Assembly: GCF_018991925.1 (NCBI RefSeq)
Contig: NW_024742338.1
Span: 3,199,078-3,263,077 of the forward strand
DNA: 64,000 nt
Reading direction: 5' to 3'
Source of the DNA: Homarus americanus
Taxonomy: Eukaryota; Arthropoda; Malacostraca; Decapoda; Nephropidae
The translations under genes were made by a program, and so were the position numbers. Below, piece by piece: positions 1-47,930 of the stretch (position 1 is its first letter; every line of letters begins with the position of its first letter). The notes under the pieces were generated by a model. That model was not told where the DNA came from. It ran no database searches and worked only from the letters and a program-made list of their open reading frames with translations.

Positions 1-938
1 AACTACCACAGGACTTTAAAACTGGTCTACCCTGGGAGTTGCTGTATACTAATGAATTGGTGTTGATAGCAGATAGTTTTGAAGAAGTAGCAGAGAAATT
101 TAAGAGACATAACGACAAAATGGAGTCGAATGGTATGAGAGCGAGATGTGGCAAAATAAAAAGTACTGATTAGTGGTGTGTGTGTACTGTAGCTACTCTG
201 AAAATGGTATTGGCAGCAACTCCATAATTTGCAGTGAGTGTGGAAGGTGTATACAAGATGTGCAGTGGTGTAGATGACAGACTGCAAGATGTTGCCGACT
301 TTCAGTGTTCTGTATGTGTAGGCAGTCAGAAGGGCAAAAAGCTTAACACTAGGGATATACAGTATATCCTTGGACTGTGTTGATAAGTTTTACTACCTGG
401 GTGAGTACTGGAGGCAGTGCTGAAGCTAGCTCAGTCGCAAGTCAAAGTGGCTGGAAGAAGTTTTGGGTGCTGTTACTTTTATTGACAGCTAGAGAGCTTT
501 CTCTAAGAGAGAGGATAGGTTGTATGTAGCTGGGATGCGAAACATACTGTATTGTTGAATGGCAGTGAATCATGGGCAGTTAAAGATGATGACAATATGT
601 GTAGGCTTGAGTGAGCAAAAATTATAACGAGGAGATGGATGTGCGCTGTGACATTGAAAGATAGGAAATCCTGTTCAGAGCCAAGACTGTGGCAGGGTAT
701 TGAGATTACGTACAATATTAGAGAGGTTTTGCATAGATGTAGATTAACATGGCTCAAGCATGTTGAAATAACGGAGGAGACCAACTGGGTCAAGAGATGC
801 AGAAGTTTGAATGTGGAGGAGAAGAGAGCTAATGGTAGCAAAGTATAATTTGGGAAGTTGTGAAAAATGACCTCAGGGATAAAAACCTGACAAGAGGCTG
901 TAATCATGTAAAATAGCAGTAAAATGATGATGATGATT
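1..938 (+). pseudogene. Decayed LINE, C-terminal part of reverse transcriptase ORF
   Basis: Translating with frame changes gives ELLYTNELVLIADSFEE (a mutated ELLYADDLVLIA, the RT catalytic loop) in the first 100 bases. Later come VDKFYYLGE, REDRLYVAGMRNIL, CAVTLKDRKS and TNWVKRCRSLNVEE-like peptides, the order typical of invertebrate non-LTR elements. Stops and frameshifts show it is dead. The two Asp of the YADD site are lost. The 3' end is an (ATG)n tail at 921-938, shared with the copy at 8774. The 5' part is cut by the window edge. Confidence 0.75.
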
Positions 939-3900
939 TAAGTAAGAAAAACTTATTCAGGGGTCACCTTAACAAATTTGTCTCGGTAACTAAATTTACT
1001 CTTAAACATGTTCAAGTTTATTAATAAGATACTGTATCTTTAGCTTCACTTGATTGACTAAAAAAGGAAGATATTTGAATAGGTTTTAAAGTAAACATTA
1101 ATACTGTAATTTAAAATACATGTAATTTTTAATAACTTGTACATGTTATGCTCGCAAAGCTTACGATCTCTGGCAACTTAGTGTTTGTTAACAGAGGTAA
1201 AATAATTATGTAAAATAAACACACGCGGCATTGAACCTTTTCTTAATTTACAAAGCTCAAAGCTACAAGTGTTAATTTTTTGGTTGAAAATTGTATACTG
1301 TACATCTTCTATACAGATAATTACATATATAATGTAGTGTTGTTTATCCAGTTACATCATACAAACATTGATAGTAATCACTGCTGGCTTGTATATAGTC
1401 TTTGGTCATACAGTATTAGCACATCATCATGAAAGACTGTGCAGTTTGTAAAACAAGTGGAACCAACTCTTTGGTGAAATTATACCAAAATACTCAAATT
1501 TTACAAAATGACCATACCTTGAAAATATAAACAATAATTTTCAAGTCGTCATAAATGTGATTAATCTGGTTTGTACTTTACAAATTTAATCAATTAACTG
1601 AGAATCAATAAATTTGATATAGGTAGCACTTTACCACCTAGACATGCATAGGTATGTACAGTTCTTTATAGAATGGGAGTGTATAGTCACATGTCAAAAC
1701 TCTCCACTTACTATGTACAAGAACCATTTGTTTGAAGTCTTATGGTGAACAATGCATTACAGTTACTGACTACCTGGGGGCACAGTACAGTACAGTACAG
1801 TATATCTATGTTTTCTTGTGTGTGTGTAGTTTTACTTCAGTTATAAAATTTGCTTATGTTGGACATTATTTCATATCTGGAACATTGTGTGCAGTTAGTC
1901 CAAAAATAGGTTTTTCTATATATATTTTTTTTACGTAGAAGTTTCAGAATTCACCATTACGCAAACAACACCTAAATCTAATACCGTTTGAATTGCACCA
2001 GTGTTGCTGACTCCACTTCAAATACTGAAACCTGGTAAATATGAACTCAAAGTATACATTATTACATAGTATTTATACATTATATACAGGTTGTACAGTT
2101 CTTTGTGTATTACATGTACAGTACATTACAGTATATAGTCAAATATAATGATTTGATGTGGAGGCAATTTTTTGCTGTGGGGATGTTTGGTTAATACCTT
2201 GATAATGTACTGGGTACTTCAATTCAAAGACTAAAAAAATAAACCCCTGTACCACAAAGTGGTCTAACCTCTATTTTCATGAAACTGGGACTGTAGATGT
2301 GACACCGACCATATCCAGATTGACAATACTGGGCATATATGCCATTATTTTAGTCTTTCTAGTATTTTCTTCAGACAAAAGCGAGTCATATTCAACTTTT
2401 TTTACTTCCTATTTACTTTCCTAAAAGTTTGTCATCTGCATACAGACAAGATACTGTAGGCCACATCTTAGTACCCATTTCCAGGATTTCTCCTGCCCAG
2501 TCACCCTGGCCTTATCTCCACCACCACTCAATGATATACAACTTATATTGAACTACAGGTACCATAAAAACATCACAAATCCTGTCTCACCCCGACCCCC
2601 ACCTCAAAGTTCACTTGTCTTCCATATACTGTACCCATATAACATGCCTTTATTATCCTTAAAAGTATCATGTCACTGCAAAAAGTTTTTCTCCTATTCA
2701 TTTTCCAGTCCCAAAGTACTGTAATGCAATTTCTTTCTCATATACAGGTAATTTTCTGTTTGTTGTATTAATGTAAACTTATGATTTTCACATCCCCTAA
2801 CATCCCAAAATGTACATTGGAATCAGGACATCACTTGACTCCTGACCCAACAGTCCATCATTTGAATTTTGTAGCCTGTCAAGGAGTCAATCCATCTACA
2901 GCATGGGAACCCAACTCGTGTGTTGGGAAAGCAAAAAAAATGTCGAGTAATGCTGGCTACAATGACTCCTTGTATATTAAAGGTTAAAATCCAATGATCC
3001 TAGCCACTGTCTCTAATGTACCGTCAGGCATTTGGAACCTGAAATCTTTCCCCTCACTCACTGTTGCTTTTCTCACTTAATCCTACAAAATACTTAAATT
3101 GTGTATACTGTACTAACAGATTGGCTCCTTAAGTGTTTGCAGTCTCCGTACATTTCCACAAAGGGATTACTCCTGTTTTTGATCACTCACCTGGTACAGT
3201 ACAGTACTTTCCATTTTCCTTGCCCAATAACAAGTCTTAGAAAGGTACAGGTATTTTTTTCCACTTCATATTTCAAAAATTTTACTCATTTAGCTGACAT
3301 TGAGTTTTTCTTAATTTCTACATTTATAAATGGTTTTAATCTTCTCCATAGACATATCTCCCTGTACTTCAATTTTCCTTCCTCTTATTCCTTGCCTCAA
3401 GAGCATTACCTTTGTCCACCATTGCCAGCATTCAACTTCTTAAAAAAGCAATATACAGTACAGTACAGTACAGTAATTGCCATGTCTACTCTGTACAATT
3501 ATTCTACTGGTCAAATTACCCCACTTTACTATTAATTTTGTTCACAAAATTGCTTTTCAAATTCTTGAAATCTTTCTCTTTTCTAGCCTTGTGTCACCTT
3601 ACATGCACTCTAACTTAAAACAAACACCAAGAAGGCATTTGACAAGTTAGTTTATTACTATTTTCTTGCCAGACTAATAAAACAAAGAAACTTAGACTTA
3701 CCTACAAAATAACTTTGATTTTCTCATATATTAAAAAGGAAACTGACATGTACAATAACAAGTTACGACTGCATCTGAGGATTCAAGGTGAATTTCACCT
3801 AACTTGTACAGTATTTACACTGATGAATTAAATGTGCTGGGATCATATTGTAAAAAATGATGGAACAAATGATATGGATAAAATAAGTTTAAAAAACTCA

Positions 3901-6133
3901 TTCTTAGAATTAATTTTTTGAGGAGGAAATTCTTTCTGTATCATAAATATCAAATTGGAAGTTTTCTGGTGGTATTGCAACTGCCTAAAAGGTTATACAG
4001 TATGCTCTTGATAAAGTACTATATACCAACTTTTAATGAACCTCAGGTCTGTCAATATTAAGTACTGCAGAACCTATGTTTCCAGAACAAGATCCTTGAT
4101 TATCTTGTCAACAAAGTAAAAGTTTTTCCAGTACAGTGTATGTACTAATGTGATGCACTTGTTTAGTTTAATGTTGAGGTTAAGACCTTTAACAACACAG
4201 TACATTCATTGCATAACTAAAACAATTGTGGCATACTTGCTGTCTTACATCTGCAGAGCCATTATGACTTACCAGGTATTAAAGGACCAAGAATTGATTA
4301 CGAGTGTGCTGACATGAAGACTATAAATTCTGTGTAATTATTATTATAAACTCCAAGAAGCTTCGTATTTCTTCATATTTATATTCTATACATTGTGTGA
4401 ATGCAATTGCAAAAAAATTTCAATTACCTTTATAACTATTTGGAACTTTTTTGATCTCTGATCTTGTGGGGGTCAAAGGTCATCAGAAATTTGTGACACT
4501 AGTAAGGTTGTGGCCAATCATTCCAACATTTACTGACCAAATTAGGGGTTTTGGGGTCAACCATTCTTGCAAATATTGACCAAATTAAGGGGGATTGGGC
4601 CAAGTATTTCTGTACATTTTAAGGCTTCGACCAATCAATCCAACACATGGACAAAATTAGTGTGGCTTGTACCAATCATTCCTATACATTTTGAATAGTC
4701 TAGGTTTAATGATTTCTTCAAATGAGGTATACAGGTCAATCTGCCAAATTCTCAAAAGAGCAGTTACCATCTGCTCATCACTCAAAATGTTCAAGGGCAA
4801 GGCAAGTAATGGTGTACCCCTTAGACCACTTCATATACTGTACATATATATTAAATTATTCATGGATACTAATAATTAGGTGAAACCATGGTATAAAGTT
4901 GAGGGGACATGTTAAAGCCTTCTTGTGATATCTTTACTATTGAAATTCTCAGTAAAAGGTCACATGACCTTGAAAAATTGGTCAACATAACTCAACTCTA
5001 TTCTCGTATAGTAAAAGGATTAAGAAGAGGAAGCCATTGTATGAATTTACAGAGACGTTAAATTCTTGGCTAATGGTTTGAAGTTACATGTGTGAAACAA
5101 CAGGTTCTTCTAGCAATGAAGGTAACTTGGATGTAAAATGTTGAAATGTGAACAGGAACAGACAATGAGTAGAGATATGTGAAAGAACCATGTTCATGAT
5201 GGTTTTGATAAGGCAAGTGTGTCAAATCAGTAATTAGGGATTCAGTATACTGTACTTGTGGCCTGACAGACATCATAAGTGGAAGAAAGGAAAAGGAGTG
5301 CTTAATATATAAAAATTAAGTCTCACCAAGTTCCCTTTAATATTAGTGAACTTTAGTTTACATTTAGCTTTACAAAAGTTTGCTTACAATTATATTCAGT
5401 CTTAATAATAATATATACACAGACATGGGATTCCAGTTTAAGATCTAACACTTTTTAATCAAAGGAAAGATCTCTACACTCTTGTACTTGACTCCTAAAG
5501 CACTTTTGAGAGGTTCAATGTGTGAAATTGCAATTATACAATATAAAGCAGCTTCTAGAATGCTTACACATGCCTGACCAGATACACGAGAAACCGAGGA
5601 TTTGCCTCTCTCACAACAGCTTGGAACAATTCAGATCCAAATTAATACATCACTAATATTTGTGTTCATTAATACCAGGCAATGAAATTCACTCGTCTTT
5701 TCGTCTGCAATAATGCAGGTTCAATGTAACAACTGGCATACACTATTAATGGAAAAGATAAGATGCTTTCACACTTCTTTAAACTTTGCCTTTTAAAGAG
5801 TACAGTATATGGAAAATGTGTTCCCGTCAGACAGCTGATATAATATTTTCGCACAAAATATGGAATAAATAATGAGGTCAGTATCACAGTTAAATGTCAA
5901 AGTGAATATTTGATGTGTGGATATATGAAGAGCAGTAGCATGGAAAACTGGGGGTGGGGGTGGGGGGTTGTGGTATATCTCGCATTCAGACAAATTGCAT
6001 ACATGGAATACTCATTCATCCCGTTTAACTAAAATATCGTCTCGAGTTTACACTTAAAGTATATAATTGATACTTTCAAGGTTGGTTAAATTACTACTTA
6101 CAAATATGCACTGTAAGAGGTAATACCACTGCA
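939..6133. other. 3' flank of the CHD gene, no gene seen
   Basis: AT-rich DNA with scattered ACAGT/ACTGT pentamers (short arrays near 1780-1801, 3195-3206, 3455-3476), a 40-bp degenerate minisatellite (4505-4690) and a G-run at 5950-5967. Short open frames here have no recognisable protein. The 3' UTR of the CHD gene must lie at its right-hand end; two ATTAAA on the minus strand (about 5336 and 5454) are possible but unsupported signals. Confidence 0.5.
4505..4690. repeat. Degenerate ~40-bp minisatellite, about 5 copies
   Basis: A unit of about 33-43 bp built on CCAATCATTCC followed by GACCAAATTAGGG recurs at about 4514, 4557, 4600, 4633 and 4671 with clear drift. It lies downstream of the CHD gene. 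Confidence 0.7.
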
Positions 6134-39907
<33,774 letters not shown>

Positions 39908-39974
39908 CTGTGGGGGAAAACAAACAAAATTGAAATATGTCTATCCATCCGTTCATTACTCTTAAACATGAGCA

Positions 39975-41554
39975 ATAATCTGAGAAATGAGCAATAATCT
40001 GAATAAATTTTTCAACAGTATTCACCACCAAAAATTTAAACATGATATCCAAGGCACCAACTACTGTATATACAGAGGTAGTGCAGAAAATAGATTAAGC
40101 GAGATAGTAGTGACTACTAACGATGCTAGTAAGCAAATAGACAAACTAAAGCCTATTAAGTCACCAGGTCCTGATGAGATATTTGCCAGAGTATTAAAGG
40201 AATGTAAGGAAGAGGTTAGTATGCCCTTAGCAAAGTTGTTTAACATGTCCTTAAAAATTACTGGAGGCAATTATTTCAAACTCTATTCGAAATCACCTGA
40301 AGAAGCACAAGTTGATCAATGATTACCAACATGGCTTCACAAGCGGGCGTTCATGTCTTACTAATCTATTAACATTCTTTTCAGCTGTTTTCGAATCAGT
40401 GGACGACGGGCATGACTATGATGTGGCATATCTTGTCTTCAGCAAAGCCTCCAACAGTCCCCCATGAAAGACTAATAGAAAAAGTGGAGGCTCATGGCAT
40501 TGGAGGAGATATTCTAAAATGGATTAGGGCGTGGTTACAGGACAGGAAACGGTGAGTGAGCGTTAATGGCACTAAATCCGATTGGAGTAGCGTCACTAGT
40601 GGAGTACCCCAAGGCTCAATACTTGAACCATTATTAGTTATTATATACATAAACGACATAGATAAAGGCATAGACAGAACCATAAGTAAATTGGCTGCTT
40701 AAACTAAAATAGGGCGTGTAATTAAATCCGATGAAGACTCTGCAAAACTACAGGAAGATCTAAACATATTTTTTGAATGGTCTGAAAAATGGCAGATGAA
40801 ATTCAATGTGGACAAATGTAAAGTACTTAGTCTAAGAGATGTAAACAGAGAAACCAGATGAACAACGACGTTTTAGAGAAATCTGACTGTGAGAAAGACT
40901 TAGGAGTAATGATAAGTAGGAATCTTAAGCCAAGTAAACAATGTGAATTTGCTCGAAACAAGGCTAATAAAGTACTTGGGTTCATACAAAGGAGTGTTAG
41001 TTACAAGACTAGTGAGGTCATCCTAAAACAATATCTTGCACTTGTGAGACCTCACTTGGATTACGCAATTCAGTTTTGATCACCGTATTACAGAATGGAT
41101 ATAGAATCCCTAGAAAGAATTCAGAGGAGAATGACTCAGACTAATCCCATGCATTTGGAACCTCGAGTACAGAGACAGGTTAAATCATCTCAATTTGCAC
41201 TCCCTTGAGACATAGAGTGAGAGGCGATATGATAGAGGTGTATAAATGGAAGTCAGAGATAAACAAAGGTGACATTACAAAGGCACTCAAACTATCCAAC
41301 CAGGAGTGAACTCGTAACAATGGTTTTAAATTAGACAAATTTAGATTTAGGCACGAAATTGGTAAACACTAATTTGGAAATAGAGTAGTGGATGAATGGA
41401 ACAAGTTACCAAGCATCATTATTAGCTCAAATACGCTGGGTAGCTTCAAACATTGGTTGGATGGATATATGAGCATTAAGGGTTAGGTGTAAATGGGACG
41501 GCCCTGTATGGGCCAATAGGCCCGCTGCAGTTTCTTCCATTCTTATGTTCTTAC
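39975..41554 (+). pseudogene. Decayed CR1-like LINE
   Basis: Broken frames on the plus strand give [98 protein letters not shown] and ALVRPHLDYAIQF, then VVDEWNKLPS and GSFKHWLDGYM. This is the RT and C-terminal order of CR1-clade elements. A stretch between SLKITGG and the next motif is deleted, the FADD site is destroyed, and there are several stops. The 3' end (GGCCAATAGGCC then TTCTTATGTTCTT) looks like the usual end of such elements in decapods. It is antisense to the CHD gene. Confidence 0.85.
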
Positions 41555-44089
41555 ACCGAGAGGCTCAAGGTATTTAGCATCATCATCTACTACACCAACA
41601 ACTGCTACTTGAAGGCAGAGTTTCAACAGTGCCAGGGTTGTCATTATTAACCACTAGTGTGTGGGGTCCCCTCTCTGCTGAATGAAATTGTCTGACATTT
41701 GCCAAATACAGTATTAAAAGTGGTGCCCCCATAGTGAAGGAGTTAGGGGAGATAGTCTACTAAATCGCCTACCCATTCATTTGTTGTTTACTTTCTGTAG
41801 CATTTGGTTCGTTTACATGAACATAGAAAAATTAATACCCAATCTTAGTTAATACCTAAACTATTCTGAGCTAAGTCAAGACCTTTGATTCCCAGGTTCT
41901 TCATATCCTTCCTGGGGTTTGTATCAATTATTTTTAAGTTTTCCTTCACTCGGGTGGATCAGACAACACATCATCAACAGAGGAGGGAAAGCAATAAAGA
42001 AAATGGGACAAGACAATTGTAAAAATGAACGACAGGGTTTTTACCTTAACGTTTAGTGAAGATAGTAGTGTCATCACGACACTGGGTTAGTAGTTGGAAA
42101 TATCACAAGCGCTCCACTGTTCCAACATGACCTTGCACATTTTTCACTGCTCCTTGACCTTGACTGCAGTTTCCAGCTTCTCGCTACTTTTCCTCGGATT
42201 TTGTTTTCAGTTATAAGAATTAATAGTTTGCGTTAATAGCGGAGAATTCCTTCTTAGGTATTAACTATCAAAATAAAACACCAAGTCAGAAACAACAACT
42301 TATTCTGGCACGGTAATTTCCATGGTACAGTTAACGTGGTACCAAAACAACGAACAATATATCAACCAATAATTTGTTTGTGTACTTTCGACGCATCAAG
42401 TGTACCAAACGCGTGCCAAAGTCTCATTTTCACGCACGACACAAATTCCACAATGTATTATAATTGTAGTGGGTGAGGAAGATGAAGTGGTTTTGCGCTT
42501 AACCACCAAGTGTCATCCATACACTGTTCAGGAACACTTCAGTCTTGACCCTGACAACGCCCAACCAGCCACCACTACGTTTTTTCCTGGCAACATCACC
42601 AGCAATGCTTGTTTTTGTTTGTTCACTTCCAGTTATTCGTAAAAAGTATACTGTAATCTCATATATTCAGTGACAGTTAAGGCCACCAGCAAATTTGTAT
42701 GCACAACGGTTTGTGTACATCAAGGAAAAATAGCACGAGCTGTTGATGAAATGCTCACATATATTGAATATTGATTCCACAATTACAATAAGAAAATGGC
42801 TGCCAATATAATATGCTTTAAAATTATATGCATATATATTATAATGTCTATCAGTACTACACTTGTCACGATACACAGGACAATCTCGTAAACTTCGGTA
42901 GCTGCCGAACTCGTGAGGAATTTGTGCCCATTGAGCCTTTACTTGGTTAAAAGAAAAACTGGCAATGTACGCACATAGCCATCCCAGCAACACGGATAAT
43001 TCCCGCACTCTCCGGGATGGCAACATCAACACACCGCACAAGTACACCAGTTAATGTTGCCAACTCAAGAAGCTTTTCATATATCCATACTTAAACCAAT
43101 CAATTACCAGATAAATGAAAAAATATATTTGTATGTTTCGTCGAGGAAGTATAAGTACTAGAAACGCGTGTTAGATGCAATATAACCCTTGATGATAACC
43201 ACAATACAAAGTGTGAAGGATGGCAACACTTGGGGTGAGCGACCAGCGACGCCCCACGCGTTCAAGTCGGACAAGTTCGCTAATTTAAGTTCCTACTGCC
43301 CTGAATTTTTTCTTCACAAGCATCACTTCCTTTAGGTAAAGTAGTTGAACTACACAAACCATGAAAATTACACCGAGGAGTAAAGAACAAAACATGAGGA
43401 GAGGTGGAGTGTAGGGTAGCGTGAAGGAAAAGTTGTGACAATGTTCGAGCGCAGCAGCGGCGTGTATGGCCAGGTGGTGGGGCAGAGGTGCACGATGTCA
43501 CCTCACGAAATTTACTCGCACGATGTCAAAGCTAGAGGGAGAGGGATTCAGGCTGGGGAAGAGAGGGAGTAGTAGCCGGAGGGGAGGGGGGAACAAGCTG
43601 CAGCACCCTCCCTCATCCTAGTGTTTCATTCACGTCCCCCCCGCCCCCCACACTTCCCGTGTTGTGAACGTGCATCATAACTGTGTGCGTGCGTGCAGGT
43701 ATGTGTGCTCCCGCGCGTCTCCTTCATCACCAACACACACACAAACACCACCGCTATCCCCGCTACTTACATGCAACACGTGGCCCACAACTTTTAACTG
43801 CAAATACAGTAAAGACGCTGATATTTTGTACTGTATAAAATTTTATTTATCTTAAGATACCAAGTGATCAACCAGACAAAAAAATATATAGCTACTACTA
43901 AAACCAAAGAATATTTAATTATGGAGACGTCAGGAAAACGAATACTGTAAAACATTATTTGGGTTGACTTAAAAGACACAGCACAGTGTCAGGGAGTTGA
44001 CAAAATCCCACCAGTTCCTATTTGTTGCCAGTGGCCAGTCCGTGCTGGCAAAGGTTAGATAAAGTTGTTCAGTTTGGTCAAGTTGCTTG

Positions 44090-44121
<32 letters not shown>

Positions 44122-44616
44122 AAGATTGCTACTCATCCTGACCATTAAAATAATCCTGACATTTTAATGGAGCCTCTCATTGGTTAATCATCATTCGTAA
44201 ACATTTAAAGCAGGTGGTACTTTCTGGCTTGGCATTAGTAAACAGTTCAAAGAAATAAACTTCAAACACTGGTCTAAAATAGATGACAAATAAACATGCT
44301 AAAAATAAATTCCACTTATGATATTCAAATTAAAACTATATTAGTAAATAAACAAATAATACGAGATTATAGCAAATTGTGGATAATACCAATACGTGTT
44401 AGTAGGCAGTGATGAATTGGCGACAGATCAACTGAGTGCCGTCCTAACTTCTTCCACTCAATGACATTTCTATCTTTAAACTGACTCCTTTTATCTTTAC
44501 ACAATTCCATTTCCTGATTTTCCTAACCAAGTTTATTAAGGGCAACACTTACCACGTACAAGACACAGGCCTACAGCAACACACACAAGCTACAACAAGA
44601 ATTTAATTATTGTCTC

Positions 44617-44649
<33 letters not shown>

Positions 44650-45378
44650 AGTTTCAGCATATCAGACAAGGATCACGTGAATATTAGGCACCCCAGCTTA
44701 TATCACCTAATTAAAAAACCCTAACCCTACCCTATAATTCAATCATCAGGTGAAATAAACTGGGGGGGGGCTAATCTTCACGTGATCCTTCAACCACGCC
44801 CCACCCTGATCACACACCCACTCATTCAACCATTATACACAACCTAACGCTATACCATCTTAAACTACTCATCAAATCTTGGTTCATTTCCACGACGATC
44901 TTAACACACGTCTGTATTTTATCCTCTCTATCTAATTCACCTTCCACATTGCTCTCAGGTCTACAGCATTGCCAATTTCTTATCGTAACTATTAACATTT
45001 AGGCTATATATGACTATTTTTAGTATTAATTGGTGTAAGACTACCACCAGTGGAAAAAAAATCAATAAAACTATCATGGTTCAAACGAGTGAGTGAGTGA
45101 GCGGAGGTGTGTACTGTATTGGTCAACGTAAACCCCCAAATGACTCAGCCACCAGTGACGTCATCAACCAGACTCCGGGAAGGGAAAGGTAACACACAAC
45201 AATGACACATCACATCCTCGTCGCCACACACACGTCACATCACAGTGTTTACGTCCAGCCACAGAAGTACTTGAGTTTTCCTGGCCCTTGTGTTGCTGGG
45301 TTTTGCTTCGCAGTATTTTATATCGATTATTTGATACATACGGCAACAAAATGCGAAGAAAATAAAGTGCAGCCCTGC

Positions 45379-45412
<34 letters not shown>

Positions 45413-46060
45413 AACAACTAGTAGCGGCTAATCTTACAACAACGTTTAATGCCACAAGGTGTTATTTCCTTCACGTCGCTGCCCTACATAACTCAACCCG
45501 ACCCAGCAAGTCCGGGCAGCTGTGTGAGGCGCTAAGGACCGACCGCCTGGTGATGGTACTTTTGCCACAAGCCGTAGGTGGTTGTGATGGTGATGAGGGA
45601 GGAGGACAGAGAGGAGAAAGGGGTGATGGGCGTGAAGTATGGTGAGGGGAGAGGGAGGAAGCAGGTTTGGGAGGTACAACAGAAGGGAGGGAGTGAAGCA
45701 TAACAAAGTGACTCACACTATTGATCACAATTAAAACATATTGATGTGTCTGTGTAAAGACAACCAGCACCTACCACTACCTACCACACCAAAGAATTAA
45801 CACTACCACGCTACCTATTACAACTCCCAGCATCTACCACCACTACAACCACATCTTACGCACTACCATCCTTATCAGAATCTACCACTATTACCCCACC
45901 ACCACATACAATACCAGTACCTACCAACACCCTCTAGCCACGTTCACCACCACTACCACAATTGTACACTAGAGCTACCATACACCTCTTGCATCTCTCG
46001 AATTAACCTGAAATTGGATGGTACTGAGACCATACTACCATACAACTCATAACCTCAAGC
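41555..46060. other. Intergenic or large-intron DNA, no gene recognised
   Basis: Holds GT microsatellites (44090-44119, 44618-44648), a TTA repeat (45379-45411) and a locally CpG-richer stretch (43200-43800). An AP-1-like TGACTCA (45141-45147) is followed by a CRE-type TGACGTCA (45156-45163). Upstream coding exons of the CHD gene could be here, but I found no peptide that supports one. Confidence 0.5.
45141..45163. promoter_or_regulatory. Possible AP-1 and CRE motifs 8 bp apart
   Basis: TGACTCA and the perfect palindrome TGACGTCA occur side by side in a GC-richer stretch. Both are bZIP-factor consensus sites. No TATA box, initiator or transcript supports a promoter, and such short motifs occur by chance. 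Confidence 0.2.
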
Positions 46061-46069
46061 ACCCAAACC

Positions 46070-47620
46070 TGGCAGTGGAGGTGATGGTCGTGGGTGAAGT
46101 GGTGATGGTGGGTGAGGTGGTGGTGGGTGAGGGAGAAGTGGTGGTGGTGGGGTGAGGAGAAAGGTGGTGGTGGGTGAGGGAAGTGGTGGTGGTGGGTGAG
46201 GGAGAGAGGTGGTGGTGGGGTGAGGAGAGTGGTGGTGGTGGGTGAGATGGTGGTGGTGGGTGAGGAGAAAGGTGGTGGTGGGTGAGGGAGAAAAGGTGTG
46301 GTGGTGGGTGAGGTGGTGTGGTGGGTGAGGGGGAGAAAGGTGGTGAGGGAGTGGTGGGTGGGGGAGGTGGTGATGGTCGTGGGTGAGGGTGGTGGTGGGA
46401 GAGGAGTGGTGGGTGGGGAGAAAAGGTGGTGGTGGGTGAGGGAGAAAAGGTGGTGGTGGGTGAGGAGAGAAGGTGGTGAGGTGTGGTGGGTGAGGGTGTG
46501 GTGGTGATGTGGTCATGGGTGAGGTGGTGGTGGGTGGGGGGAGGTGGTGGTGGGTGAGGTGGTGATTGGGTGGTGAGGGAGATTGGTGGTGGGTGAGGGA
46601 GAAAAGGTGGGTGATGGTCGTGGGTGAGGGAGGTGAGGTGGTGGGAGGTGAGTGATGGTCGTGGGTGGGGAGAAGTGGTGGTGGTGGGTGGAGTGAATTG
46701 GGTGGTGGGTGGGGAGAGTGGTGGTGGTGGGTGGGGTGGAAGTGGTGTGGTGGGTGTGGGGTGAGAGGTGGTGTGGTGGGTGGGGTGGACGTGGTGGTGG
46801 GTGGGGAGAAAGATTGGTGAGGGTGTGGTGGGTGAGGTGGTGATGGTCGTGATGAGGGGAGGTGGTGGTGGGTGGGGGAAGGTGGTGGTGGGTGGGGGAG
46901 AAAGGTGGTGGTGGGTGAGGGAGAAAGGTGGTGGTGGGGAGAAAAGGTGGTGGTGGGTGAGGAAAGGTGGTGGTGGGTGAGGAGAGAAGGTGGTGGTGGG
47001 TGGGGAGAAAAGGTGGTGGTGGGTGAGGAGAAAGGTGGTGGGGTGAGGGAGTTGAGGTGTGGTGGGTGAGGGGAGGTGGTGATGGTCGTGGGTGAGGGAG
47101 AGGTGGTGGTGGGTGAGGGAGAGGTGGTCGTGGGTGGGGAGAAAGGTGGGGTGATGGGTCGGGTGAGGGGAAGTGGTGGTGGTGGGTGAGGTAGAAGTGG
47201 TGGTGGTGGGTGGGGTAGAAGTGGTGGTGGTGGGTGGGGGAAGTGGTGGTGGTGGGTGGGAGTGAGTGGTGGGTGGGTGGAGTGGGGGTGGTGGTGGGTG
47301 GGGTGGAGAGGTGGTGGTGGGTGAGGTGGACGTGGTGGTGGTGGGGTTGAGGGTGGTGTGGGTGGGGTAGAGTGGTGGTGGTGGGTGAGGGGGAGGTGGT
47401 GGTGGGTGATGTAGAGTGTGGTGGTGAGAGGTGGTGGGGGGTGGGGAGTGGTGGTGGGTGAGGAAAGAGTGGTGGTGGGGGAGTGTGGTGGGTGGGGTGT
47501 GGTGTGGTGGGTGGGGAGGGTGGTGGTGGGTGGGGAGGTGTGGGTGGTGGGTGAGGTGAAGTGGTGGGTGGGGAGGTGGTGGTGGGTGAGGTGGTGGTGG
47601 GTGGGGAGTGATGGTGGGTG
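46070..47620. repeat. G-rich satellite, GTGGTGGTGGGTGAGGAGAAAG type
   Basis: Irregular units of about 20-27 bp, each with GGTGGTGGTGGGTGAGG and a GAGAAAGG spacer, vary in length through the block. The plus strand is almost without C. Long minus-strand frames rich in Pro, His and Thr result from composition. Confidence 0.9.
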
Positions 47621-47930
47621 AGGAAGTGATGGTGATGGTAGGAGGCAGGAGGTTGTGGTGGGGGGGCCAGGGTGTGAGACAGTGGTGATGGTAGGAGACA
47701 GGAGTGGTGATGGGTGGGGGGGGGGGGGCAGGGTGAAGACAGTGGTGATGGTGGGAGGGCAGAATTGGTGATGGTGGGGGAGTGGGGGGTGATGGTGGGG
47801 GCAGGGTGAAGACAGTGGTGATGGTGGGGGCAGGGTTGAAGCAGTGGTGATGGTGGGAGGGCAGGGTTGGTGGTGGGGGGCAGGTGAAGACAGTGGTGAT
47901 GGTGGGAGGGCGTGGGGCTAAGGCAAGTGT
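47620..47930. repeat. ~30-bp subarray, GGCAGGGTGAAGACAGTGGT units
   Basis: At the right end of the G-rich block the unit changes to about 30 bp (GACAGTGGTGATGGTGGGAG plus GGCAGGGT), about eight imperfect copies, then returns to unique DNA near 47950. Confidence 0.8.

Noticed and set aside
44700..44735. CCCTAACCCTACCCT as telomeric repeat
   Set aside because: Only two to three units; chance-level in this composition.
45202..45645. 147-codon plus-strand frame with poly-Leu
   Set aside because: The poly-Leu comes from the TTA microsatellite; no family resemblance or splice context.
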